DNA of 64,000 bases. It comes from Novosphingobium aureum (GTDB taxonomy: Bacteria; Pseudomonadota; Alphaproteobacteria; Sphingomonadales; Sphingomonadaceae). This document shows positions 16,925-25,347 of the stretch, one piece after another. The notes beneath the pieces were generated by a model that was given only the letters and a program-made list of their open reading frames with translations, did no database searches and was not told the DNA's origin. Made by a program: the position numbers and the translations under genes. Location: the NCBI RefSeq assembly GCF_015865035.1, contig NZ_JADZGI010000005.1, positions 1-64,000 of the forward strand, read 5' to 3'. Each line of letters starts with the position of its first letter. Position 1 is the first letter of the stretch.

Positions 16925-17980
16925 ATGATCAACCGCCGCATCGTCCTCAATTCGCGTCCGACGGGAATTCCCGTCGAGGACAACTTCCGCATCGAGGAAG
17001 TGCCCGTACCCGAACTGGCTGACGGCGAGGTCCTGCTCGAGAACCGGGTCTTCGCGATCGATCCCGCGGTGCGCGGCATGCTCGATGACGTGAAGAGCTA
17101 CATGCCGCCCGTGCCGATCGGCGGCCTTATCCCGACCATGGTGCTGGGCCGCGTGGTCAAGTCGCGAAACCCCGACTTCAAGGAAGGCGATTATGGCCGC
17201 GCCTTCATTGGCTGGGAGACCCATTCGGTCATCGCACCCGGCTCGGTCGGCTTCGAGAACGTGCGCGTGGCGCCCGACATGCCGCTCACCGCCTACATGG
17301 GCGCATGCGGTTGGTCGGGGATCACCGCCTATGTCGGGCTCAAGAAATACGGCGAGATGCGCAGCGGTGACGAGGTGCTGGTCAGTGCCGCGGCCGGCGC
17401 GGTCGGCTCGGTCGCCGGTCAGGTCGCGAAGCTTTCTGGCTGCCGCGTCGTCGGCACTGTAGGCAGTGCGGACAAGGCCCGCATCGTCACCGAGACACTC
17501 GGCTTCGACGCCGCCATCGACTACCGCGCCTGCGCCGACCTCGGCGCCGAGATCGACAGGCACTTCCCCGAGGGCATCGACCTCTACTTCGACAACGTCG
17601 GCGGCATCACGCTCGATACCGTCCTGCCACGCATGAAGGCTTTCGGGCGCATCCCGGTCTGCGGCATGATCGCCAATTACAACCACCAGAGCGATCCCTA
17701 TCTCCTGCGCAACATCTGGCAGGTCCTCGTCAACCGCATCACCATGCGCGGCTTCCTCGCCTACGAGGCGGTCGACATGATCGAGGAAGCCGAACACGCC
17801 CTCGCCGACTGGATCCGCTCGGGCAAGCTGGTCGCCACCGAGAACGTCGCCACCGGTCTCGATGCGACGCCCGAGGCCTTCATCCGCCTGATGTCGGGCA
17901 AGACCAGCGGCAAGACGCTCGTGCGCCTCGACGACAAGGTCTCGACCCTCGCCGACTGGAAGGCACCGCAACATGCTTGA
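16925..17980 (+). CDS. NADP-dependent oxidoreductase, zinc-free MDR superfamily (CurA/PTGR-like)
   Basis: A 351-residue medium-chain reductase without the zinc-binding motif. It has the NADPH-binding loop VSAAAGAVGSVAGQVAK near residue 160, the YFDNVGG motif, and FGRIPVCGMIANYN. Members reduce enones and 2-alkenals. A GGGAGA site precedes the ATG. Its last codons overlap the start of the SnoaL-like gene by 8 bases, so the two are translated together and may act in sequence or as a pair. Confidence 0.88.
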   Translation: MINRRIVLNSRPTGIPVEDNFRIEEVPVPELADGEVLLENRVFAIDPAVRGMLDDVKSYMPPVPIGGLIPTMVLGRVVKSRNPDFKEGDYGRAFIGWETHSVIAPGSVGFENVRVAPDMPLTAYMGACGWSGITAYVGLKKYGEMRSGDEVLVSAAAGAVGSVAGQVAKLSGCRVVGTVGSADKARIVTETLGFDAAIDYRACADLGAEIDRHFPEGIDLYFDNVGGITLDTVLPRMKAFGRIPVCGMIANYNHQSDPYLLRNIWQVLVNRITMRGFLAYEAVDMIEEAEHALADWIRSGKLVATENVATGLDATPEAFIRLMSGKTSGKTLVRLDDKVSTLADWKAPQHA

Positions 17981-18548
17981 GCCGGGCCCGCGCACGCCGC
18001 CTGCCTCCGCCGCAGCCTTGCCCGGCACGAGCGATCCGGCCCAGACCGACGTGATCGCCGACCTTGTTGCGCGTGCGCGCATCACCGACCTGATCGCCGA
18101 CTATGCGCAAGTCATCGACTGGCTCGACTGGGACCGGCTCGACAGCCTGTTCTGGCCCGAGGCGCAGTTCGACTTCGGCATGTTCAAGGGGGACTTCGGC
18201 GCCTATCGCGATTTCGTGAAGGCGCTCGAGGAGGGCTATTCCCGGCGCCTGCACATGTTCACCCTGCCCTCGATCAGGATCAGCGGTGAAGAGGCGCGCA
18301 TCGACGTCGGCTGCGTGATCGTGTGCCGCACGGCAGAGCCCGCACCCGGCAGCGACGCCACCTTCTGGGGGCGCTACCTGCTCGGCGCGCAGCAGCGTGG
18401 CGGCGAATGGCGACTTTCCGAACTCACCTACGTGCTCAATCTGGGCGGCGTGAATCCGCGCGACGGCGACGACACCGGCGGCCCGATGAACCTGGGCGAC
18501 GGTCTCTCGGTCGCACACCCATACGCAAAAAAGCTCTCGCTGCCCTGA
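17973..18548 (+). CDS. SnoaL-like/NTF2-fold protein
   Basis: A 191-residue protein with a SnoaL-like cone fold: LIADYAQVIDWLDWDRLDSLF near residues 45-65 and FWGRYLLGAQQ in the later strands. This fold includes small isomerases, dehydratases and the beta subunits of ring-hydroxylating dioxygenases; sequence does not tell which. The start lies inside the end of the MDR gene. The stop codon falls in the loop of a terminator hairpin that serves the convergent ompA-like gene. Confidence 0.75.
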   Translation: MLEPGPRTPPASAAALPGTSDPAQTDVIADLVARARITDLIADYAQVIDWLDWDRLDSLFWPEAQFDFGMFKGDFGAYRDFVKALEEGYSRRLHMFTLPSIRISGEEARIDVGCVIVCRTAEPAPGSDATFWGRYLLGAQQRGGEWRLSELTYVLNLGGVNPRDGDDTGGPMNLGDGLSVAHPYAKKLSLP

Positions 18549-18561
18549 GGGCAACGAGAGC
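18527..18561 (-). terminator. Rho-independent terminator of the OmpA-like gene
   Basis: Read on the minus strand, a stem of 7 bp (GCTCTCG with CGAGAGC) plus an inner 5-bp stem (TGCCC with GGGCA) is followed by six T residues. It overlaps the 3' end of the SnoaL-like gene: that gene's TGA is the hairpin loop. Confidence 0.85.
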
Positions 18562-18614
18562 AATTCGTCGAATGCCTGCGCAACGGGACGGGCCGCGCCC
18601 GTCCCTTCTCGCGA

Positions 18615-19496
18615 TCAGAGCCCGTCGAGGCCCTTGCTGACGAGAATATTGACCGCGACGCGGCGGTTCTGCGCCTTGCCTTCCTCGGTCGTGTTGTCGG
18701 CCAGCGGATCGGCCTCGGCCATCCCGGTCGGCGTCAGCATGCGGTAGGGCTTCCAGCCGCAGGCCTGCTGCAGGTAGTTCACGACGCGGCTGGCGCGCTT
18801 CTCACTGAGCTCCTGGTTGAACTCCTGGCTACCGGTGGAGTCGGTATAGCCCACCACGAGGAGCAGTGCGTTGTCCATGTTTTCCGCCTGGCTGGCCGCG
18901 CTGCACAGGTCGGCCTTGCCCTGCTCGGAGAGCTTGTACTTGCCGGTGTCGAAGTTGACGTTGGTCGTGCCCTTGATGTTGTACTTGTCGATGTCGCCCA
19001 TGCGACCGCGCAGCGCCTCGGTGGCCGCGGTCTGCTCGGCGAAGCCCTGGGCCGTGCCGTTGCGGATCATCGCCGCGGTCTTGAAGTCGTCGTTCTTGAA
19101 CTTGATCTGGCTCGCTAGCAGGCCGCTGGGAGCCTGAAGCGTCTCGATCTTGACGGGAAGTCCGTTGAGCAGGGAGTCGTCGGCGCGCTCCTTGCTGGCA
19201 AGGCCCAGGAAGCCTCCCTTGCCGAGAATCTCGGTGTTTTCGCTGAAGCTCACGACCGTGCTGGTGCCGCTCTCGTCGGTGATCTGGATACGATTGCCGT
19301 CACGCGCGGAAATGATGCCCTCGACGTCAGGCCCCTTGGCCAGTTCGGACTCGTCGACAGGGCGCTCGCCATAGACGGTGGCGGAAACGTCCGCCGCAGG
19401 CAGTTCCTGCTGTTGCGCGGATACGCTGCTGGCCGCAGGCACGGCGAGCAGGCCTGCCAGAAGAAGTGCGCCGGGTTTGCTGGAAATGACCTTCAT
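18615..19496 (-). CDS. OmpA-domain lipoprotein-like outer-membrane/periplasmic protein
   Basis: A 293-residue exported protein with a signal peptide (MKVISSKPGALLLAGLLAV, cleavage near VSAQ), a beta-rich middle region (about 55-150) and a C-terminal OmpA-like peptidoglycan-binding domain (about 175-290). The domain begins at TTNVNFDTGKYKLS and has LLLVVGYTDSTGSQEFNQ and LSEKRASRVVNYL. Such proteins anchor the outer membrane to peptidoglycan. AGGAG lies 8 bases before the ATG, and the gene ends in a strong terminator. Single transcription unit. Confidence 0.9.
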   Translation of the reverse strand: MKVISSKPGALLLAGLLAVPAASSVSAQQQELPAADVSATVYGERPVDESELAKGPDVEGIISARDGNRIQITDESGTSTVVSFSENTEILGKGGFLGLASKERADDSLLNGLPVKIETLQAPSGLLASQIKFKNDDFKTAAMIRNGTAQGFAEQTAATEALRGRMGDIDKYNIKGTTNVNFDTGKYKLSEQGKADLCSAASQAENMDNALLLVVGYTDSTGSQEFNQELSEKRASRVVNYLQQACGWKPYRMLTPTGMAEADPLADNTTEEGKAQNRRVAVNILVSKGLDGL

Positions 19497-20130
19497 TACG
19501 ATACTCCTACGTTCTGCATCAGCCGGCCCGGCCTGTTCGCGTCAACCGGTTGCATCCCGGCGTTCGCGCCCCTGTCGGCGGGCCCGACTGGTTGGACCCC
19601 ATCATTCTATGCCTCCCCGCGGGACCGGTCCGGCGAGACCTGAAGCCAGTGCGAGAGGCAGCGTGGACCTGCTGGGTGTTCCGCGCATGCTTTCCGGTAA
19701 ATGAACGCCACGATTTTCGCCGCTACTTGTGCGTGCACCCGAGTGCATTGTGCGACGAACCGTTTAAACTTGCACCATACAATGCCACGATACCGGCCAC
19801 TTAGATATCCCAGGAGATACTGTAACATAATCAAGAATAGCCTAGCCAAGACTGGCCAAAAAAATCCATTACTTCACATTTGGGCAAATCTTTTACATCA
19901 CTTCGCGGAACAATATAATCCAAAGAGCGTTCGATCGCCCGGATGAAATTGCAGTTAACCAATATTTTCAAGCACATTGGATCCGGCTGCCACGCGCATT
20001 GCGATCGAACCAAGACGTCTGCGCAGTGGTCTTCGCGGCGACAGAAACCCTCCTTGACGCATCTCTGAAAATCGCAATGATCCGGGAAACGGTGTTGCAA
20101 AATTGCGTGCACCTCGGGGACCACCGGATC
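19497..20130. other. Gene-free 634-bp stretch with an AT-rich section
   Basis: Upstream regions of the OmpA-like gene and of the LysR gene. The part from about 19690 to 19990 is clearly AT-richer than its surroundings, with A-runs near 19857 and TATAAT-like sequence near 19913. A small CAACCGGTTG palindrome lies at 19543-19552. No convincing protein or RNA gene was seen. Confidence 0.6.
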
Positions 20131-21075
20131 ATGCCTGCCTTCTCCCGCTTCCTGCGCTATTTCATGGCGGTCGGCCGCCTCGGATCGATCCGCAAGGCGG
20201 CGGACGAGCTCAACCTCTCGGCATCGGCAATCGACCGGCAGATCCTGAACGTCGAGGCGGAACTGGGCGTGCCCTTGTTCGAACGCCTGCCGACAGGTCT
20301 CAAGCTCACTGCGGCGGGCGAACTGATGATGGCCTCGGCCCATCACTGGGAACAGGGCATGGTCAATGTGCGCGCGCAGATCGAGGATCTGCGCGGGCTG
20401 AAGCTCGGCCATGTCGAGATCGCGGTGATCGATGCGCTCGCCAAGGGCTACGTCCCCGAGACGATCCACCGCATCCAGCAGCAGTATCCCGGTATCACCG
20501 TGGGCCTGCGCGTGCTCGACAACGACGCGGTGCGCGGGGCGATCGTGCGCGGCGAAGTGGACTGCGGGATCATGTTCGAACCGCAGACCTTTCGCGACCT
20601 CACCGTGCGCACCTTCGTCGAAGTGGTACTCGGCTTTATCACCCCGCCCGGCCACCCTTTCGGCTCACGCGAGGAGGCCCGCTTTTCCGCCTGCGTAGGC
20701 GAGCCGGTGATCGCACCGGCCGAACCGCTCGCGGTCGGCCAGCAGGTCGCCGTGCTCGAGGCAGCGACCAAGGTGCCGATCCGCCGCACGGTCACTTCGG
20801 ACAACATCCAGATGATCGCTTCGATGGTGATGCAGGGCGCAGGAATCGGAATTCTCACCTCGCTCGATGTTATGACCGAGGTACAGCGCGGCCTCCTGCG
20901 CTTCACCCGCATCGCCGATCCGCTGCTGCGACCGATGACGCTGGCGATGTGCACCGCCAGCGCTCGCACGCCTTCGCATGCAGCGACCATGGTCCTGCGC
21001 GAGATCGAGAACGGCTTCGCCGCGCTCGACCATGCCCGCATCGACGACGCCCGACCGCAACCCGCTCTCGATTAG
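20131..21075 (+). CDS. LysR-type transcriptional regulator
   Basis: A 314-residue LysR protein: N-terminal helix-turn-helix (FLRYFMAVGRLGSIRKAADEL, AIDRQILNVEAELGVPLFER) and a substrate-binding domain with GIGILTSLDVM. The frame is open from 19999, but ATG at 20131 gives the usual LysR N-terminus and has GGGGA about 10 bases upstream. It is followed after 79 bp by a phosphoribosyltransferase on the same strand, and faces the end of the purine operon 1.6 kb away. A role in purine control is possible but not shown; the effector is unknown. Confidence 0.85.
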   Translation: MPAFSRFLRYFMAVGRLGSIRKAADELNLSASAIDRQILNVEAELGVPLFERLPTGLKLTAAGELMMASAHHWEQGMVNVRAQIEDLRGLKLGHVEIAVIDALAKGYVPETIHRIQQQYPGITVGLRVLDNDAVRGAIVRGEVDCGIMFEPQTFRDLTVRTFVEVVLGFITPPGHPFGSREEARFSACVGEPVIAPAEPLAVGQQVAVLEAATKVPIRRTVTSDNIQMIASMVMQGAGIGILTSLDVMTEVQRGLLRFTRIADPLLRPMTLAMCTASARTPSHAATMVLREIENGFAALDHARIDDARPQPALD

Positions 21076-21154
21076 CCCCTTCCCGCAATTGTCCCGGGAC
21101 CCGCCAGCTTGTACTTAAGGAACCCAACAATGCCCGCTTTCAGGAGTCGAACCC

Positions 21155-21688
21155 ATGGGTGAATCCGTGGAGCCCCAGCTTCAGTACCTCGAATACTACG
21201 AGGATTTCCTCGCCAAGGTCCGGGTCCTGTCCGGCAAGATCGTAGCGGGTGACTGGATGCCCGACTTCGTCATCGGCGTAGGCCGCGGCGGTCTCGTCCC
21301 CGGCGTCTACGTCTCGCACCAGCTCGGCGTGCCGATGCTCTCGATCGACCACAGCGCCAAGGTTCCGGGCTTTGCCGACGACCTGCTCGCCAGGGTCGCG
21401 GCGATGAGCGCGGAAGGCAAGAAGCTGCTGTTCATCGACGACATCAACGACAGCGGCGGCACCATCGAATATATCCGCGCCCGGCTCGACGAGGGCGGCT
21501 GCAACCGCGAGACGACGCGCTTCGCCGTCGTCATCAACAACCTCAGCTCGCAGGCCGAGGTCGACCTGTGGGCCGAGACCATCGACCGCAAGGACGACAA
21601 GCGCTGGTTCGTCTTCCCCTGGGAAGCCGTCGCCACGCGCGAGAGCATCACCGAAGAGGCCCTTTCGGTCCCCGAACGGCTCGCCTGA
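21155..21688 (+). CDS. Purine-type phosphoribosyltransferase
   Basis: A 177-residue cytosolic PRTase. The PRPP-binding motif is LLFIDDINDSGGT (about residues 90-102), close to the consensus VDDVxDTGxT, and IGVGRGGLVPG near residue 42 is the pyrophosphate loop. The flexible hood resembles xanthine/guanine-type enzymes. It would convert a purine base and PRPP to a nucleotide. AGGAG lies upstream of the ATG. The LOG-family gene follows after 46 bp. The base preferred cannot be read from sequence. Confidence 0.82.
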   Translation: MGESVEPQLQYLEYYEDFLAKVRVLSGKIVAGDWMPDFVIGVGRGGLVPGVYVSHQLGVPMLSIDHSAKVPGFADDLLARVAAMSAEGKKLLFIDDINDSGGTIEYIRARLDEGGCNRETTRFAVVINNLSSQAEVDLWAETIDRKDDKRWFVFPWEAVATRESITEEALSVPERLA

Positions 21689-21734
21689 CACCCTCATCCC
21701 CCATTTCCCAGAACGCGAAAGAAGAAAACACTCC

Positions 21735-22313
21735 ATGCGCATCTGTGTCTATCTCGGCTCCTCGCCGGGCCGCGATCCCATGTACCGCGAAACCGCCCAC
21801 GAATTCGGCACCCTGCTCGCCAAGCGCGGCATCGGCCTCGTCTATGGCGGCGGTGAAGTCGGCCTCATGGGCGTGATCGCCGACGCCGTTTGCGCGGCGG
21901 GCGGCGAGGTCATCGGCGTGATCCCCGAGGCGCTGCGCGCGCGCGAGAAGGACCATCAGGGCATCACCGAGCTGCACGTCGTCAAGTCGATGCACGAGCG
22001 CAAGGCGCTCATGGCCAAGCTCTCCGACGGCTTCGTTACCCTGCCCGGCGGCATCGGCACCTTCGAGGAAATGTTCGAGGCCTGGTGCTGGTCGCAGCTG
22101 GGCTACCACGCCAAGCCGGTCGGACTGCTCAACGTCGGCAACTTCTACGAAGGCCTGATCCAGTTCATCGACAAGATCGTCGCCGAGGGCTTCCTGCAGG
22201 ACCGCCACCGCGACATGCTGATCGTCGACAACAAGCCCGAGCGCCTGCTCGACCGGATCATCGAATTCATCCCGCCCCAGACCGAGCACTGGCTCCACGA
22301 GGGCGAGAACTGA
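21735..22313 (+). CDS. LOG-family nucleoside 5'-monophosphate phosphoribohydrolase
   Basis: A 192-residue protein of the TIGR00730/LOG family. The hallmark LPGGIGTFEEMFE motif (about residues 97-109) is intact, and GSSPGRDPMYRE near the N-terminus contributes phosphate binding. Family members cleave nucleoside monophosphates to free base and ribose 5-phosphate; some activate cytokinin precursors, and older databases call them lysine decarboxylases in error. Placed between a PRTase, which makes nucleotides, and an NTF2-like gene. Confidence 0.9.
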   Translation: MRICVYLGSSPGRDPMYRETAHEFGTLLAKRGIGLVYGGGEVGLMGVIADAVCAAGGEVIGVIPEALRAREKDHQGITELHVVKSMHERKALMAKLSDGFVTLPGGIGTFEEMFEAWCWSQLGYHAKPVGLLNVGNFYEGLIQFIDKIVAEGFLQDRHRDMLIVDNKPERLLDRIIEFIPPQTEHWLHEGEN

Positions 22314-22333
22314 GCAGGACAAGGACCGCCGCA

Positions 22334-22687
22334 ATGCAACCACGCGAAGTTGTCGAGACCTGGGTCGAGCGCTTCAACGCGGGCGATGCGGCGGGCCTTG
22401 CCGCGCTCTATGCGCCTGACGCGGTCAACCACCAGGTCACTCAGGCCGCGGTCGAGGGCCGCCCTGCGATCCGCGCCATGTTCGAGGCCGAATTCGTCGC
22501 CGCGAACATGACCTGCATCGTGGAGGCGATCCACGAGGCGGGCGAAGTCGTGGCACTCGAATGGAGCGATCCGCTGGGCCTTCGCGGCTGCGGTTTCTTT
22601 ACCGTGCGCGAGGGACTGATCGTGTTCCAGCGCGGCTACTGGGACAAGCTCTCGTTCCTGCGGATGCACGACCTGCCGATCGAGTAA
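22334..22687 (+). CDS. NTF2/SnoaL-like small protein
   Basis: A 117-residue protein of the NTF2-like fold (VVETWVERFNAGDAAGLAALYAPDAV at the start, FFTVREGLIVFQRGYWDK in the last strands). Typical of limonene-epoxide-hydrolase-like or steroid-isomerase-like proteins with no defined substrate. AAGGA lies about 7 bases before the ATG. Last gene of the rightward PRTase-LOG run, 10 bp from the convergent end of the purine operon. Confidence 0.75.
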   Translation: MQPREVVETWVERFNAGDAAGLAALYAPDAVNHQVTQAAVEGRPAIRAMFEAEFVAANMTCIVEAIHEAGEVVALEWSDPLGLRGCGFFTVREGLIVFQRGYWDKLSFLRMHDLPIE

Positions 22688-22697
22688 GCGCCCATCC

Positions 22698-23216
22698 TCA
22701 GGCGAACCCGGCGCGGTCCAGCAGTGCCCGCAAGTCCACATCGTCGTGCGCTGCCAGCGCCAGCATGGCGCCATAGGGATCGCCGGAAAGACCGAGCACG
22801 CGCGCAAAGGCGGGTTCGGTCTTCGCGCCCTGCGCGCGCAGTGCCATGACCGCACCGCGCAAGCTTTCGCCGCCAAGCGCCAGGAGGCGCTGCTCGACCT
22901 CGAAATGCAGCCAGCCCGCCTGCTGCGCGACCGGCAAAGGTGCGGCGAATACCTCGACAGGCACGCTCTCTACCGTGAAGCAGGCAATCAGCGGGCGCGG
23001 ATCGCGCCGCCACTGGTACATCGCGAAGCCCGGCCTCCAGCAATGCTGCGCCCACAAGCAACCCGTGACCTCCCCCGGATCGCGCGCATGGCACAAGAGG
23101 TCGACGTCGCTGCCCTCAAGCGCGAGGCCGAGCGGGAATGTCCCCGCAACGCGCACATCGAACCTGGCTAGCTGGTCGAGCAGGCCCGAGGCATCCAGCG
23201 CCTCGCGCCAGTTCAC
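22698..23216 (-). CDS. DUF4269-like nucleotidyltransferase-fold protein
   Basis: A 172-residue protein. RVAGTFPLGLALEGSDVDLLCHARD near the N-terminus (roughly residues 24-48) resembles the G-S-x-D-x-D motif of minimal nucleotidyltransferases. The central VEVFAAPLPVAQQAGWLHFEVEQRLL part fits the DUF4269 family. The GTG start overlaps the stop of the nucleoside hydrolase gene (GTGA). It is the last gene of the leftward purine run. Substrate unknown; a purine link is suggested only by the operon. Confidence 0.7.
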   Translation of the reverse strand: MNWREALDASGLLDQLARFDVRVAGTFPLGLALEGSDVDLLCHARDPGEVTGCLWAQHCWRPGFAMYQWRRDPRPLIACFTVESVPVEVFAAPLPVAQQAGWLHFEVEQRLLALGGESLRGAVMALRAQGAKTEPAFARVLGLSGDPYGAMLALAAHDDVDLRALLDRAGFA

Positions 23217-24331
23217 GGCCTCGCGGCGCTCTCGCGCGCCTTGCCCTGCGCCATCGTGCGCACCATCAGTGCCTCGAGCCGCGCCGGGTCGATTTCGAGC
23301 ACGACCTGTGCGCGCTGCTCGCCAAGGCCCGGACGATAGGGTCCGTGCCAGCTGAGCATGTCGCCGTAGCTCGGCCCGAACTGGGTGTCGTAGTCGATGT
23401 AGAGTTCCTCGGCGCGTGTCACCATGCCCGGATCGAGCAGATAGCCCGCTACGATCTCGTCCCACATCGGAAAGCCGGGCTCCATGTCCGAGATGAAAGC
23501 GCCGACCTCGCGCGGAGCGGCCTTCGCCATGCGCTCCAGCAACGCGGCGCTGCGTTCGGTCGAGGTCGAGGGATCGACCGGGATCACCGTCAGCTTGCGC
23601 CAGGGGCTGTGCGAGACGATGCTCGCCGCCTCGGGATCGAAGCGTGCGTTGAATTCGCGGCGGGGCGTATTGACGAATTCGCGCGCGAACTGCGCCGCCG
23701 CCTCGCCTTCGCGCACCTGTCGTGGATTGAGGCTGCCGCCCATGTAGACCAGCTCGCCCACCAGCGAGGCGAACTGCGGATCGAGCCGCTGCGCCAGCGC
23801 GAGATTGGTGAGCGGGCCGCAGGCGACGATGGTGATCTCGCCGGGATGCTCGTGGACCATGCGGATGAGGTAGTTGGCCGCGATCTCGCCGCTGACCTTA
23901 CCCTTGGGGTTGCCCCAGGGCACGTCGAGCGGATCGTGTGGCCCATGATGGACGGGCAGGCTCTGGCGGGTCGGTTCGACCCATTCCTTCATCCATGCCC
24001 CCTTCCAGACGAGCTTTCCGTAAAGCGCTTCCCAGCGCTCGGTCAGCGCCTCGGAATTGAGCAGCGGATAAGTCGCCCCCTGCGCCACCGGGACGTCCTC
24101 GCGGCGCGCGATCTCGAGGCCGCGCAGGACCATGCCCGCCGCCTGGTTGGCCCAGGCATTGCCCGAGACGGTGGTGATCCCGAGCACTTCGACATCGCTG
24201 CTCTCGAGCAGCATGAGGTGCATCAGCGCGAAGCCCTCGTCGTCGATGATGACCTTGCGCGGTGCGGCCTGCGCCAGCGATGCGCTCAGCAGCGCGAGGA
24301 GAACGAGGAGCCCGCGCAGCAAGGTGCGCAT
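23213..24331 (-). CDS. Exported nucleoside hydrolase-like protein (IUNH family)
   Basis: A 372-residue protein with a signal peptide (MRTLLRGLLVLLALLSASLAQA), so periplasmic. The body matches inosine-uridine nucleoside hydrolases (VLGITTVSGNAWANQAAGM, ITIVACGPLTNLALAQ, VYMGGSLNP, and MWDEIVAGYLLDP near the end). The N-terminal metal motif is unusual: the family has D-x-D-P-G-x-D-D, whereas here it reads VIIDDEGFALMH, lacking the paired Asp. Calcium binding or substrate choice may differ. It could release bases from nucleosides brought into the periplasm. Overlaps both neighbours in the purine operon. Confidence 0.8.
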   Translation of the reverse strand: MRTLLRGLLVLLALLSASLAQAAPRKVIIDDEGFALMHLMLLESSDVEVLGITTVSGNAWANQAAGMVLRGLEIARREDVPVAQGATYPLLNSEALTERWEALYGKLVWKGAWMKEWVEPTRQSLPVHHGPHDPLDVPWGNPKGKVSGEIAANYLIRMVHEHPGEITIVACGPLTNLALAQRLDPQFASLVGELVYMGGSLNPRQVREGEAAAQFAREFVNTPRREFNARFDPEAASIVSHSPWRKLTVIPVDPSTSTERSAALLERMAKAAPREVGAFISDMEPGFPMWDEIVAGYLLDPGMVTRAEELYIDYDTQFGPSYGDMLSWHGPYRPGLGEQRAQVVLEIDPARLEALMVRTMAQGKARESAARP

Positions 24332-25347
24332 CAGGCTTGAGCCCCGACGTAAGCGTCGATCGCCGCCATGTGACGCGCGATCGCATCGGCGGGCAGGAAC
24401 GAGCCTGTGAAGCTGTTGCGCGCGATCGTCACCAGATCGTCGCGTGTGAGGCCGCGTGCATCGGCGACCGCCCGGTAATTGTCGGCGATGTAGCCGCCGA
24501 AATAGGCCGGATCGTCCGAGTTCAGCGTCGCCTTGAGCCCGGCCTGCAACATGCGGTCGATCGGGTGCTGCGCGATGTCGTCGATCACGCAGAGCTTCAG
24601 GTTCGAGAGCGGGCAGACGGTCAGCGTCATGCCCATCTCGGCAAGCCTTTGCGTCAGCACCGGGTCCTCCAGCGCGCGGTTGCCGTGGTCGATTCGATCC
24701 GCCTCGATCAGGTCGAGCGCCTGATAGACGTATTCGGGCGGCCCTTCCTCCCCGGCATGGAGCGTGATCTTGAGGCCCTTCTCGCGTGCGGCAGCCAGAA
24801 CCTGCGCGAACTTGACCGGGGGATGGCCAAGCTCGCTGGAATCAAGGCCCACCGCAGTGATCCTGTCGAGCCAGGGCTCGGCCATGGCCAGCGTCTCGAA
24901 AGCGGCCTCCTCGCTGAGGTGGCGCAGGAACGAGAGGATCAGCTGGCTGGTCATGCCATGCTTCGCCTCGGCCTCGGCCATGGCCGAGAGCAGTCCCTCG
25001 ATCACCTCGGCGAAGGGGATGCCGCGGTCGGTGTGGGTCTGGGGGTCGAACATGATCTCGGCATGGACCACGCCATCTTGCGCCGCGCGCTCGAAATAGG
25101 CCATCGCCATGTCGTGGAAGTCCTGGCGGGTGCGCAGCACGTTCGCGCCAGCGTAGTAGATGTCGAGGAAGTCCTGCAGGCGGGTGAAGGCATAGGCCGC
25201 GCGCACGTCCTCGACGCTCTCGTAAGGAATTTCGACGCCATTGCGCTGCGCCAGCTCGAACATCAGTTCGGGCTCGAGGCTGCCCTCGATGTGCAGGTGC
25301 AGTTCGGCCTTGGGCAGGCCGGCGATGAAGCTGTCGAGATCGGTCAT
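24331..25347 (-). CDS. Adenine deaminase (adenosine-deaminase-like, Aah1 type)
   Basis: A 338-residue metal-dependent deaminase converting adenine to hypoxanthine. Zinc ligands are in AELHLHIEGS, the catalytic region is HAGEEGPPEYV, and NSDDPAYFGGY carries the metal-site Asp. HAGEEGPPEY and GLDSSELGHPP are typical of the adenine aminohydrolase branch rather than true adenosine deaminases, so adenine is the likelier substrate. One base overlaps guanine deaminase upstream and one overlaps the nucleoside hydrolase downstream. Confidence 0.83.
   Translation of the reverse strand: MTDLDSFIAGLPKAELHLHIEGSLEPELMFELAQRNGVEIPYESVEDVRAAYAFTRLQDFLDIYYAGANVLRTRQDFHDMAMAYFERAAQDGVVHAEIMFDPQTHTDRGIPFAEVIEGLLSAMAEAEAKHGMTSQLILSFLRHLSEEAAFETLAMAEPWLDRITAVGLDSSELGHPPVKFAQVLAAAREKGLKITLHAGEEGPPEYVYQALDLIEADRIDHGNRALEDPVLTQRLAEMGMTLTVCPLSNLKLCVIDDIAQHPIDRMLQAGLKATLNSDDPAYFGGYIADNYRAVADARGLTRDDLVTIARNSFTGSFLPADAIARHMAAIDAYVGAQA

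Noticed and set aside
17973..18548. Replacement beta subunit for the broken benB
   Set aside because: It shares the general cone fold only; sequence similarity to BenB is not evident and it is coupled to a reductase, not to an oxygenase.
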